This document shows, in pieces, positions 31,966 to 38,687 of a DNA stretch of 38,687 bases. The DNA is from Bacteroidota bacterium. Lineage in GTDB: Bacteria; Bacteroidota; Bacteroidia; JABDFU01. Under the pieces are notes generated by a model, which had not been told where the DNA came from, did no database searches, and saw only the letters and a list, made by a program, of their open reading frames with translations. The position numbers and the translations under genes are program-made. The stretch's first letter is position 1, and every line of letters begins with the position of its first letter. The stretch lies in the NCBI GenBank assembly GCA_013286805.1, contig JABDEY010000011.1:1-38687 (forward strand). The letters are read 5' to 3'.

Positions 31966-33855
31966 ATGAGGAAATTTCTTAATTTTTTTTCTTTCCTTAC
32001 TATTCTGCTTTTCTGCACCAATGGTTCAGCACAAAATTCCCATTCCTTCTGCGATTCGGTTATAAAATCAATGACCAAGTATTTAAATCAGGGGAGAACG
32101 GATTCTGCTGCAAGAATTGCTGATATACATATGAACCAGCCGGATTTCAGCGGGGATACCAAGTTCTGGTACTACCGTGGAATTGCTTACAAGGAACTGT
32201 TTAAAAAACATGAAAGAGGCGTAGCAAAATCAGGGTACAGGGAAAAGGCCGCCCAGTCTTATCAGAACGCACTGGAGTTAAACGGGGATTCAGCATTGTT
32301 AAAAGACATTAAAAAGGACATCAAATACCTCGCTGCTACTTATCACAATGATGCTGTCCGTTTTCTTAAAGAAGATAAAGAAAGTATCGCTCAAAGTATT
32401 TATCTGGACGATAAATATTTAGGATTAATGAGTCAGATAGACGAAAACTTTAATGAAAAAGAAAGCGAAATTGATTTTTTGAAATCGCTGGGACTTATTT
32501 ATTCAAAAATGTTCGATAAAGAAGGGGACAGTCATGATCTGGAGTATTACGACCTGGCTAAAAGCTGCTATCAAAAAGTGTTGACGCTTGACTCCACCCA
32601 AAAATCTGTACGGTATAATTTAGTGGTCCTGGAAACCAATCTGAAGACAAAAAGCGAAAACCTTTTGATCGAAGAATCGGGCAAAAAGGATCAGACCATA
32701 CTTTCTCTTAACGCAGTTAAGCAATTAGCAGAAGCCCGGCTTATGGAAAGTCAGTTGCAGGAAGATGCGAAAAGGAAGGAGTTAATCGTATTGAAAAATG
32801 AGGAAATGCTGAATAAATTAATCGGCAGGGCAGGGCAGGAAAGGAAAGATGCGGTTGCAGCGGCAGAGAGCAGAAAGAAAAATATAATAATTTATTCCGT
32901 GGGCGGCGGACTTTTACTGGTGATTGTCTTTGCAGGCTTCATCTTCCGTTCCCTTCGTGTTGCGCGTAAACAGAAGAACATTATCGAAATACAGAAAAAT
33001 GAGGTTTCCAGGCAAAAGGATATAGCGGACAGTCAGCGCGTCATTGCAGAGGAACTGCGGGAGGTTGCTGAAAAGCAAAAATACATTGCGGAAGAAAAGC
33101 AGAAAAACATTACCGACAGTATTCGGTATGCCAAACGGATTCAGGACGCGCTTCTCAAAGAGGAGGCACATATCAGCACCCATCTTCCTGAACATCTGGT
33201 GCTGTTTATGCCTAAAGATATTGTAAGCGGGGATTTTTACTGGGGATCGGAGAAACATGAATTCTGGTACGTCGCAGTGGTTGATTGCACAGGGCATGGT
33301 GTCCCCGGTGCGGTTTTGAGCATGTTGGGGATTTCATTTTTGAATGACATTGTCGCAACGGAACAATTACTCCCGCCAGCAGAAGTCCTCAACCGGTTAA
33401 GAGATAAAGTTGTGAGAGAGCTTGGTCAGACCGGCAATACCGGAGGAAACAAGGACGGGATGGACATCTCGCTGGTCCGGCTTAACCTCAAAACAAACGA
33501 ATTGCAATGGGCAGGAGCAAATAGTTCGCTTACACTGATACGAAATGAACAGTTGGAGGAAGTAAAGGCAGACAAGCAGCCAATTGGTTATTATCCTGAA
33601 AGCAGGCCCTTTACCAACCATCAGATACAATTGCAAAAAGGGGATATACTTTATATCTATTCAGATGGTTACGCCGATCAATACGGAGGTCCTAAAGGCA
33701 AAAAGCTGATGCGGAAAAATTTTAAAGCAGAATTGTTGAAAATCCGGCATCAACCGATGACAGCGCAAAAAGCTTACCTAAATCAATTTTACGATACCTG
33801 GAAAGGGAATACTGAACAGGTGGATGACGTTTGTGTTATCGGAGTAAGGGTTTAG
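31966..33855 (+). CDS. TPR - transmembrane - coiled-coil - SpoIIE-type PP2C phosphatase
   Basis: Starts with a signal peptide (FFSFLTILLFCTNGSAQ), so residues ~24-295 with TPR-like helices lie outside the cytoplasm. A transmembrane helix follows (~306-325, IIIYSVGGGLLLVIVFAGFIF), then a coiled coil rich in Lys/Glu/Gln (~330-385) and a SpoIIE/PP2C domain (~386-629). Metal-binding Asp blocks are present: SGDFYW, VVDCTGHGVPGAVLSMLG, KDGMDISLVRL, YSDGYADQYGG and EQVDDVCVIGV. It should dephosphorylate a serine/threonine-phosphorylated cytoplasmic partner, such as an anti-sigma-factor antagonist, in response to a periplasmic signal. A TTG three bases upstream is ignored. The stop abuts the stop of the convergent next gene. 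Confidence 0.88.
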   Translation: MRKFLNFFSFLTILLFCTNGSAQNSHSFCDSVIKSMTKYLNQGRTDSAARIADIHMNQPDFSGDTKFWYYRGIAYKELFKKHERGVAKSGYREKAAQSYQNALELNGDSALLKDIKKDIKYLAATYHNDAVRFLKEDKESIAQSIYLDDKYLGLMSQIDENFNEKESEIDFLKSLGLIYSKMFDKEGDSHDLEYYDLAKSCYQKVLTLDSTQKSVRYNLVVLETNLKTKSENLLIEESGKKDQTILSLNAVKQLAEARLMESQLQEDAKRKELIVLKNEEMLNKLIGRAGQERKDAVAAAESRKKNIIIYSVGGGLLLVIVFAGFIFRSLRVARKQKNIIEIQKNEVSRQKDIADSQRVIAEELREVAEKQKYIAEEKQKNITDSIRYAKRIQDALLKEEAHISTHLPEHLVLFMPKDIVSGDFYWGSEKHEFWYVAVVDCTGHGVPGAVLSMLGISFLNDIVATEQLLPPAEVLNRLRDKVVRELGQTGNTGGNKDGMDISLVRLNLKTNELQWAGANSSLTLIRNEQLEEVKADKQPIGYYPESRPFTNHQIQLQKGDILYIYSDGYADQYGGPKGKKLMRKNFKAELLKIRHQPMTAQKAYLNQFYDTWKGNTEQVDDVCVIGVRV

Positions 33856-34515
33856 CTACCAATGCGTCATCGGCAGATTTGGTAATTTAAAAATCGAATC
33901 ATTTACCCTCCCTTTTTCTATTTTAGTTGCAGTATAAGTAATACTGTATGTTTTTGTTTCTAAGACATATTTCAACCATTGTGCTTTGCTGAATTCATAG
34001 TACATATTGACGAACCCAAATTTTCGATTCTGGTAATCTGTCGGGTTTATAAATAAAGAAGCATCATAATAGTAGGTGCTCTTGTAATGATACTTTTTTG
34101 AAAATTCGGATTCCATTATTAATATTTTACAAGGTCTTTGATTAACCATTACTGTGGAATCTATTCTTTTATAATTCAGAAACTTCTCGCTGAATGTATC
34201 ACAGGATAATACAAATAAGCTGTCGTGATTTTTCCGCTTTGAATACTCTTTGTTGGAACTTTTCAAATAGTATACTTTACTTACATCATTACCATTGTAT
34301 TGCCTCACGTTATCCCCATTTTTAATATAGAGTGTCATTTCGGTTCCAAACATATCTGCTAATTTTTTCTGTGAGGCGGCATCCGTTTTAACTGAATTCG
34401 TTTTTATGGAGTAGGTTATTTTTCCAATAAATTCCTTTTCCTTTTTGATGAATGAGGTATACAGTAAAAATAGCAAGACAGAAATCAGGAATATGAATGA
34501 AGCTTTACGTGTCAT
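33856..34515 (-). CDS. Membrane-anchored protein of unknown function
   Basis: 219 residues. A single N-terminal hydrophobic helix (~5-21, FIFLISVLLFLLYTSFI) acts as anchor or signal peptide; the rest is a soluble, beta-rich domain with many Tyr and Lys and only two Cys. The opening KEFIGKITYSIKTN followed by MTLYIKNGDNVRQYNG recalls GLPGLI/DUF4412-type periplasmic domains of Bacteroidota, but the resemblance is weak and I do not assign a family. Its stop codon starts at the base after the stop of the phosphatase gene on the other strand. The racemase gene lies 58 bp upstream on the same strand. Confidence 0.75.
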   Translation of the reverse strand: MTRKASFIFLISVLLFLLYTSFIKKEKEFIGKITYSIKTNSVKTDAASQKKLADMFGTEMTLYIKNGDNVRQYNGNDVSKVYYLKSSNKEYSKRKNHDSLFVLSCDTFSEKFLNYKRIDSTVMVNQRPCKILIMESEFSKKYHYKSTYYYDASLFINPTDYQNRKFGFVNMYYEFSKAQWLKYVLETKTYSITYTATKIEKGRVNDSIFKLPNLPMTHW

Positions 34516-34573
34516 CTTGTTTGTTTTTTAATTTGTAAAATTTTCTATAAATACCTCCACGATCACATGTGTA

Positions 34574-35266
34574 TCATGAATTCAGAGCGAATGCCACGGC
34601 TGCTCGGGAATGAATCCGTGTTGTGTCAAACACCGGAATAGTACATTCTTCCTGTTTAATAAGTAAAACAATTTCCGTACAACCGAATACGACCCCCTGC
34701 GCACCATTTTTAGAGAGTTTTTCAATAATTTCGAGGTATCTTTTCCTTGTCTCAGCTTTGAAAATTCCTTTGGTTAATTCTTCTATAATCGAGTTATGTA
34801 TGAATTGCCTGTCAGCACTGTCAGGAATTACCGGATGAATTCCATGATTGGAAAGCCGGTCTTTGAAAAAGGAATGTTCCATGGTAAACTTTGTGCCCAG
34901 CAGTGCAACTTTGCTGAACTGTTGTTTTGAAATTTCTTTGGCCGTTTCTTCGGCAATATGAAGCAGTGGTATGTTTATCTTCTCCTGAATTCCATTTGCA
35001 ACGATATGAGGTGTGTTGGTACACATGACAATGCACTCTGCTCCTGCTTTTTCAAGCGTTTGAGCAATCTCAATAAGCATTTTTTCCAGGCCTGGCCAAT
35101 CTTCGGTTTCCTGTATAATTTTAAAATCGTTGAAGTTTACTGAGTATAACAGGAGTCTTGCAGCGTTTGAGCCCCCCAGCTGTTCATTGACGAGTTGGTT
35201 AATCGTTCTGTAATAGACTTCTGTGGAGAACCAGCTTATTCCACCAATGAGTCCTAAGGTTTTCAT
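34574..35266 (-). CDS. Aspartate/glutamate racemase-family protein
   Basis: Two-domain cofactor-independent racemase fold with the catalytic cysteine pair C82 (MCTNTPH) and C196 (FGCTEI), and the family opening KTLGLIGGISWFSTEVYYR. Length (230 residues) and motifs fit YgeA-like aspartate or broad-specificity amino-acid racemases better than MurI. No MurI-type cell-wall genes are nearby. It could make D-Asp or D-Glu or act on another amino acid. It is cytoplasmic and follows the beta-barrel gene by 11 bp on the same strand, an arrangement with no evident functional link. Confidence 0.88.
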   Translation of the reverse strand: MKTLGLIGGISWFSTEVYYRTINQLVNEQLGGSNAARLLLYSVNFNDFKIIQETEDWPGLEKMLIEIAQTLEKAGAECIVMCTNTPHIVANGIQEKINIPLLHIAEETAKEISKQQFSKVALLGTKFTMEHSFFKDRLSNHGIHPVIPDSADRQFIHNSIIEELTKGIFKAETRKRYLEIIEKLSKNGAQGVVFGCTEIVLLIKQEECTIPVFDTTRIHSRAAVAFALNS

Positions 35267-35277
35267 GTCGGGAGTTT

Positions 35278-36009
35278 CTATTTTGTTATTCTGTAAACGA
35301 TAGTAATCAGCACACCCGAATTTGCCAAACCGCTTAGCCCATACGTATTTGTTATTTTATCAGAACTCGGCGGACTGCTTATTCCGGAAGTTGACGTACT
35401 CGAGGTTTCTGCATACGTATAATTGATATTTGGAGCTATTTCAGCATACAAATGAAAGGAGGAATTTAGTTTATACCTGGCACCAATCAGGAATCCAATA
35501 AATGGAGCGTAGCTGGATGTAATGGCTTCGGTAGTATAGGGCGCATAATTAGCATTGTAATTATTGATATTCTGCTGACTGGGGACAAACGCATAGTCCG
35601 TTTCTGTTTTTGCATCCACGTAAGATAAATTAATGCCTATTACTGCGCCATACATAAGCCCAAATCGCTCATTTATTGCTTTTATTTTTGCCAAACTAAA
35701 GTTTAAACCTCCGCTCAGATTAATAGGGGTATTGACGGATGGACTGTAGGTATAAAAATTGCCTGAATTTTGGGAGCTTGTTACTTCGTCCGTATTGGTT
35801 GCGCTGGTTGTTGCTCCCAGGGAAATAGCTGATAATCTGTACACCAGTTGGTCAGTGCCCCACTGATAGCGTAAACTGAAACTGGTTGAACTGCTAAAGC
35901 CGATACCGATTTCACGAACGGACTCCGGAATTTCCTGAGCCTTAATAGCGGATAGTGAGAATATTGATACTGCCAGAGGAAATGTTGTCCGGATTAGTTT
36001 GAATTTCAT
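35278..36009 (-). CDS. Outer-membrane beta-barrel protein, function unknown
   Basis: 243 residues with a signal peptide (LAVSIFSLSAIKA). The mature part alternates hydrophobic and polar residues, with repeated aromatic strand ends and a C-terminus ending in a hydrophobic strand plus YRITK, as in small porin-like or OmpA-type barrels of ~8-10 strands. Strand examples are FSLRYQWGTDQLVYRLSAIS, LMYGAVIGINLSYVDAK and FHLYAEIAPNINYTYA. Loops are rich in Ser, Thr and Asn. Transport or structural role unknown. First gene of a minus-strand pair with the racemase. Confidence 0.75.
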   Translation of the reverse strand: MKFKLIRTTFPLAVSIFSLSAIKAQEIPESVREIGIGFSSSTSFSLRYQWGTDQLVYRLSAISLGATTSATNTDEVTSSQNSGNFYTYSPSVNTPINLSGGLNFSLAKIKAINERFGLMYGAVIGINLSYVDAKTETDYAFVPSQQNINNYNANYAPYTTEAITSSYAPFIGFLIGARYKLNSSFHLYAEIAPNINYTYAETSSTSTSGISSPPSSDKITNTYGLSGLANSGVLITIVYRITK

Positions 36010-36045
36010 ACTAAAAAATTTAATTAAGAGCTATGCAGGCACTTA

Positions 36046-36486
36046 TTAGTGCATATTAAGAAGGATAAGGGCTACCAATACCAATGAAACCAGGTGATAT
36101 CCTGTATTGATAAAAAAGAACTTCCAGGATTTCATTTCCCAGGCAACTGTACCAAGATCAGTGGGAAGGAAAAAGCCAAGCCATGTAAATATGGCTGCCA
36201 TAAAAGCGTTGCCTGTAGGCGACATGGGTGATGGAGCCTGTCCCCATGAGGTAGGGTCCCATGCAGCAATGTTATGGGCAAACACATATGCCATGAAAAA
36301 ATTTCCAATAACCATAAATACCATTCCTTTGATCATGGCAGAAGCGGGTGGTTTTTTGGTCATATCAAACTTCATCTCTTTACCCCATGCTTTACCAAAA
36401 AGAGGGGTATACCAGATGAATCCTAAAATGAAATTTGCAATAACTGCAATAAGTACTGCAAGAAAATTAATGTGAATGTTTGGCAT
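36046..36486 (-). CDS. DUF1761 family membrane protein
   Basis: 146-residue inner-membrane protein with four hydrophobic helices (~8-25, ~52-70, ~93-110, ~122-143). The family signature is visible near the N-terminus, where ANFILGFIWYTPLFGKAWGKEM is a membrane segment followed by a charged loop. The biochemical function of DUF1761 is unknown. A small GCACT-TATT-AGTGC inverted repeat (36039-36052) overlaps its stop codon; its significance is doubtful. Confidence 0.82.
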   Translation of the reverse strand: MPNIHINFLAVLIAVIANFILGFIWYTPLFGKAWGKEMKFDMTKKPPASAMIKGMVFMVIGNFFMAYVFAHNIAAWDPTSWGQAPSPMSPTGNAFMAAIFTWLGFFLPTDLGTVAWEMKSWKFFFINTGYHLVSLVLVALILLNMH

Positions 36487-36566
36487 AGTGATTTGGTTTT
36501 AGGTTAGAAGTCCGTTCAGAAGAGGCTAAATTATGACAATTTTGAATTATTGCAACGTTCGGTAGC

Positions 36567-36665
36567 CTATATTTTAATTCCTACCACAAGGACATCATCT
36601 ACTTGTTCAAATTCCATTTTCCAATCATTGAATGTGTTTTCAAGTTCTTCTTTCTGCTCAGCCAT
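36567..36665 (-). pseudogene. 3' remnant of a second SpoIIE-type phosphatase gene, cut by an IS21 element
   Basis: Thirty-two codons plus a stop read MAEQKEELENTFNDWKMEFE and then QVDDVLVVGIKI. They align without gaps to the last 32 residues of the intact phosphatase encoded at 31966-33855 (14 of 32 identical, including QK, WK, EQVDDV and the final V-G). The EQVDD block holds the last metal-binding Asp of the PP2C fold. Upstream in the reading direction the sequence switches at once into the terminal repeats of the IS element. The missing N-terminal part should lie beyond the right end of the element, outside the window. Confidence 0.8.
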
Positions 36666-36686
36666 AGTGGAAAATACGGAGAAAGA

Positions 36687-36766
36687 GCCCCCACTTGACC
36701 GGGTGAAATAGCCCCCACTTGTCTGGGGCAAAGAGCCCCCACCATTCCGGGGCAAAGAGCCCCCAC
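36687..36766 (+). repeat. Four 24-bp-period terminal repeats of the IS21 element
   Basis: GCCCCCAC occurs at 36687, 36711, 36735 and 36759, exactly 24 bp apart. The second and third units also share the sequence GGGGCAAAGA at their ends. IS21-family ends carry multiple short repeats thought to be transposase (IstA) binding sites, and these lie where the left-end set belongs. Because 24 is a multiple of three, the minus strand reads as an artificial Gly-Gly-Ser peptide. Confidence 0.8.
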
Positions 36767-36854
36767 CTTTTTTAGTTTGATCATACTGTTTTTGCACAGC
36801 GATTTATGAGTTTTTGAAGTCGTAAATTCTACGCTTCTCTAAACTTAGAAAATC

Positions 36855-38396
36855 ATGGCGAATAAAGCAACCAGTATGAGCAAAGTAAGACAAATCATCA
36901 AGTACTATATCCAGGGACTGGGTAAGAAAAAGATTGCAGGCCGTCTTGGCATGTCCAAGCATACTGTAAAGCTTTATGTTGAACAATACATGAAGTTGAA
37001 AGTACCTTGGAATGAGCTTTCCAAGGTAACAGACTTTGAGTTGAACAAACTCTTTCATCCAGTTCATGAATTGCCTTTAACCGGTAAGGTTAAGCAGGCA
37101 TACGACTTCTATCCGATAATGGAAAAGCAACTCAGAAGGCGTGGAATGACCATTGCTATGCAGTATGATGTGTTCAAGGCCACTAATCCAGACTGTTACG
37201 GGAAAACGAACTTTTACTTTTATTACTGCAAATGGAAGAAGAAAGTAAGCCCTTCCATGCACATAGAGCACAAGGTAGGGGACAAACTCTACGTCGATTT
37301 TGCAGGAGAAACACTACCCTACGTTGATGTAGACACCGGTGAGATAAAAGACGCTCAGGTCTTTGTGGCAATCCTTGGCTGGAGCCAGTATACTTACGTG
37401 GAAGCTATGAAGAATCAAACCATTGAGGAGTTTATAACAGCCTGTGAAAATGCCCTTCATTATTTTCAGGGCGTTCCTCTTGCCATTGTTCCAGACAATC
37501 TTAAGTCAGCAGTTTTTAAGGCAAACAAGTATGAGCCTATCCTAAATGAAAATTTTAAGGCCTTTGCTGACCATTATGGGATTGCTCCTATACCGGCCCG
37601 GCCGTACAAACCGAAGGACAAGGCCCTTGTAGAGGGGATGGTAAAAATATCTTACCAGCGGATCAATGTCCGCATTCCTGAAAACGAGATACTGCCTTTA
37701 ACGGCCTTGAATGAGGTCATCCGGAAAAACCTTGGAACCAGTAATGATACTACGCTTACAGGCAGGGAGTGTTCCAGAACAGATCAATGGATAATGGAAC
37801 TGCCTTCGCTTCAGGCTCTACCTCAGACCCGGTACGAAATGCGAACGATCAAGCAGGTAACGGCAATGAAGAACGGGTATATCTATTTAACCCAGGATCA
37901 GCATTACTACAGCATTCCTTATGAACTTATCGGCAAGCACCTCAAGGTACAATACTCCAGATCAACAGTAGAGATTTACGATAAATATGAACTCATTGCC
38001 AGCCACAAAAGAATACGCAGTCCCCATAACTATTCTGTTAATGAAGCTCATAGGGCTCCAGAACATCGCCATTATATGGAATGGAGTCCAACATTCTTTT
38101 TGGAAAAGGCAAAAGCTATTGATCCGGCAGTTGAATATTACATCGGTCAGATTCTGGCAAAGAAGCAACACACGGACCAGACTTACAAATCCTGTCAGGG
38201 TGTATTATCGCTTGCAAAGCGTGTAGGCAATGTCAGACTCATCAAAGCTTGCAAACGTGCTCATGCCATCGGCTATTACAATTACAAGACCATAGATGAC
38301 ATCCTGATCAGAAACCTGGACAGCTACGAAGACGAACCAGAAACACCACCAATGCCAACCCATGATAATATCAGGGGAGGAAATTATTACAAGTAA
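36855..38396 (+). CDS. istA: IS21-family transposase IstA
   Basis: 513-residue transposase with an N-terminal helix-turn-helix (~12-45, GLGKKKIAGRLGMSKHTVK) and an rve/DDE integrase core: D148 (YVDFAGE), D214 (VPDNLKSAV) and E260 (KALVEGMVK). The C-terminal part has the Mu-transposase-like beta domain (YIYLTQDQHYYSIPYELIGK). It is complete and all three catalytic acids are present, so it looks functional. The istB helper starts 32 bp downstream. Confidence 0.96.
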   Translation: MANKATSMSKVRQIIKYYIQGLGKKKIAGRLGMSKHTVKLYVEQYMKLKVPWNELSKVTDFELNKLFHPVHELPLTGKVKQAYDFYPIMEKQLRRRGMTIAMQYDVFKATNPDCYGKTNFYFYYCKWKKKVSPSMHIEHKVGDKLYVDFAGETLPYVDVDTGEIKDAQVFVAILGWSQYTYVEAMKNQTIEEFITACENALHYFQGVPLAIVPDNLKSAVFKANKYEPILNENFKAFADHYGIAPIPARPYKPKDKALVEGMVKISYQRINVRIPENEILPLTALNEVIRKNLGTSNDTTLTGRECSRTDQWIMELPSLQALPQTRYEMRTIKQVTAMKNGYIYLTQDQHYYSIPYELIGKHLKVQYSRSTVEIYDKYELIASHKRIRSPHNYSVNEAHRAPEHRHYMEWSPTFFLEKAKAIDPAVEYYIGQILAKKQHTDQTYKSCQGVLSLAKRVGNVRLIKACKRAHAIGYYNYKTIDDILIRNLDSYEDEPETPPMPTHDNIRGGNYYK

Positions 38397-38428
38397 TCAA
38401 TTAATAACCAATCACTAAAACCAAAAAA

Positions 38429-38687
38429 ATGAAAGAAATCCTGATCAAAATGAAAAAGATGAGACTCGCTGGAATGGCCAGAGCCATGAGTCTAACAATG
38501 GAATCCGGCAAGAACGAACAGTACACTCCGGATGAACTGGTCACTCACCTGGTTGACTGTGAATGGGATGATCGCTATAATCGAAAGCTTGACCGAACGG
38601 TTAATGCTGCCAAGTTCCGCTACAAGGCCAGCATTGAGCAAATATCCTTCGAGGATAACAGAGTGGATAAAAACCAGATCCTTAGAT
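38429..38687 (+). CDS. istB: IS21 helper ATPase IstB (N-terminal part, cut by window end)
   Basis: Open from ATG at 38429 to the window edge (86 codons, no stop). The translation begins MKEILIKMKKMRLAGMARAM and continues with ESGKNEQYTPDELVTHLVD and WDDRYNRKLDR, the typical helical N-terminal domain of IstB. The AAA+ Walker motifs should follow outside the window. IstB selects the target and activates IstA. Confidence 0.9.
   Translation, partial: MKEILIKMKKMRLAGMARAMSLTMESGKNEQYTPDELVTHLVDCEWDDRYNRKLDRTVNAAKFRYKASIEQISFEDNRVDKNQILR

Larger units (their letters stand above)
36668..38687 (+). mobile_element. IS21-family insertion sequence, left part (runs off the window)
   Basis: The element comprises terminal repeats, istA and the start of istB in the standard IS21 order. 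The left end is placed at the TG of TGGAAAATACGG (36668), because IS21 elements begin with TG and the interrupted gene's homology stops at 36665; the exact base is uncertain by a few nucleotides. The right end and target duplication are not in view. Confidence 0.85.

Noticed and set aside
36687-36766. Regularly spaced GC-rich repeats as a CRISPR array
   Set aside because: The repeated core is only 8-10 bp, the period is 24 bp, and the position at the edge of an IS21 element explains it.
36567-36797. A 76-codon minus-strand frame rich in GGGS repeats, as a small repeat protein gene
   Set aside because: The GGGS part is the 24-bp terminal repeats of the IS element read in frame; only the last 32 codons derive from a real gene, a phosphatase remnant.

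Overview
The window looks like a chromosomal segment of a Bacteroidota bacterium. The evidence is a secreted protein with PKD repeats and a gliding-motility/type IX secretion (T9SS) C-terminal domain, a LytS/LytTR two-component pair, a TPR-SpoIIE phosphatase, an AsmA-like protein, Kelch-OmpA architecture, AT-rich leaders with few Shine-Dalgarno sites, and several close matches to the Bacteroidota -7 promoter element TAnnTTTG. No rRNA, tRNA or CRISPR array is visible. Genus cannot be set from the sequence alone.

Layout. (1) 0.16-5.1 kb is an envelope and stress block: a Tat-exported Mn-type superoxide dismutase, a LiaF-like membrane protein, a LytS-type histidine kinase, a LytTR response regulator and CreD. 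(2) 5.2-18.7 kb is a plus-strand pyrimidine catabolic cluster: CoA-acylating (methyl)malonate semialdehyde dehydrogenase, a class III omega-aminotransferase, an NCS1 permease, a yeast-type cytosine deaminase, dihydropyrimidinase, beta-ureidopropionase and the two dihydropyrimidine dehydrogenase subunits PreT and PreA. A 1076-residue glycine-rich/PKD surface protein on the opposite strand splits it. Together the enzymes would take cytosine, uracil or thymine to beta-amino acids, NH3 and CO2, and on to acetyl-CoA or propionyl-CoA. (3) 18.7-23.3 kb holds a complete cyanophycin cycle: CphA synthetase, divergent CphB cyanophycinase, and an isoaspartyl peptidase able to split beta-Asp-Arg dipeptides. 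A nitrogen-salvage locus thus sits directly beside a nitrogen-storage locus.

(4) 23.3-26.6 kb, minus strand: an AsmA-like protein and an SRPBCC protein, probably cotranscribed with the isoaspartyl peptidase. (5) 26.7-29.3 kb is a two-gene unit: an SPFH protein with polyproline-GYF-polyproline tail, and a membrane protein carrying two TIM44-like/zinc-ribbon units in tandem. (6) 29.3-33.9 kb: a glutaminyl cyclase lipoprotein, diverging from a Kelch-CRD-OmpA protein followed by a TPR-transmembrane-SpoIIE phosphatase; the Kelch-OmpA protein resembles the T9SS factor PorE. (7) 33.9-36.5 kb, minus strand: a small membrane-anchored protein of unknown function, an Asp/Glu racemase-family enzyme, an outer-membrane beta-barrel and a DUF1761 protein. 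(8) From about 36.67 kb to the end is the left part of an IS21-family element (24-bp terminal repeats, istA, start of istB). It has cut the 3' end of a second SpoIIE phosphatase gene, whose last 32 codons remain at 36567-36665.

The observations most worth a second look are the pyrimidine-to-cyanophycin neighbourhood, the SPFH/GYF plus duplicated TIM44-zinc-ribbon pair, and the SpoIIE gene broken by the IS21 element. No gene-free stretch exceeds 300 bases; the longest is the 260-bp divergent region at 14826-15085.
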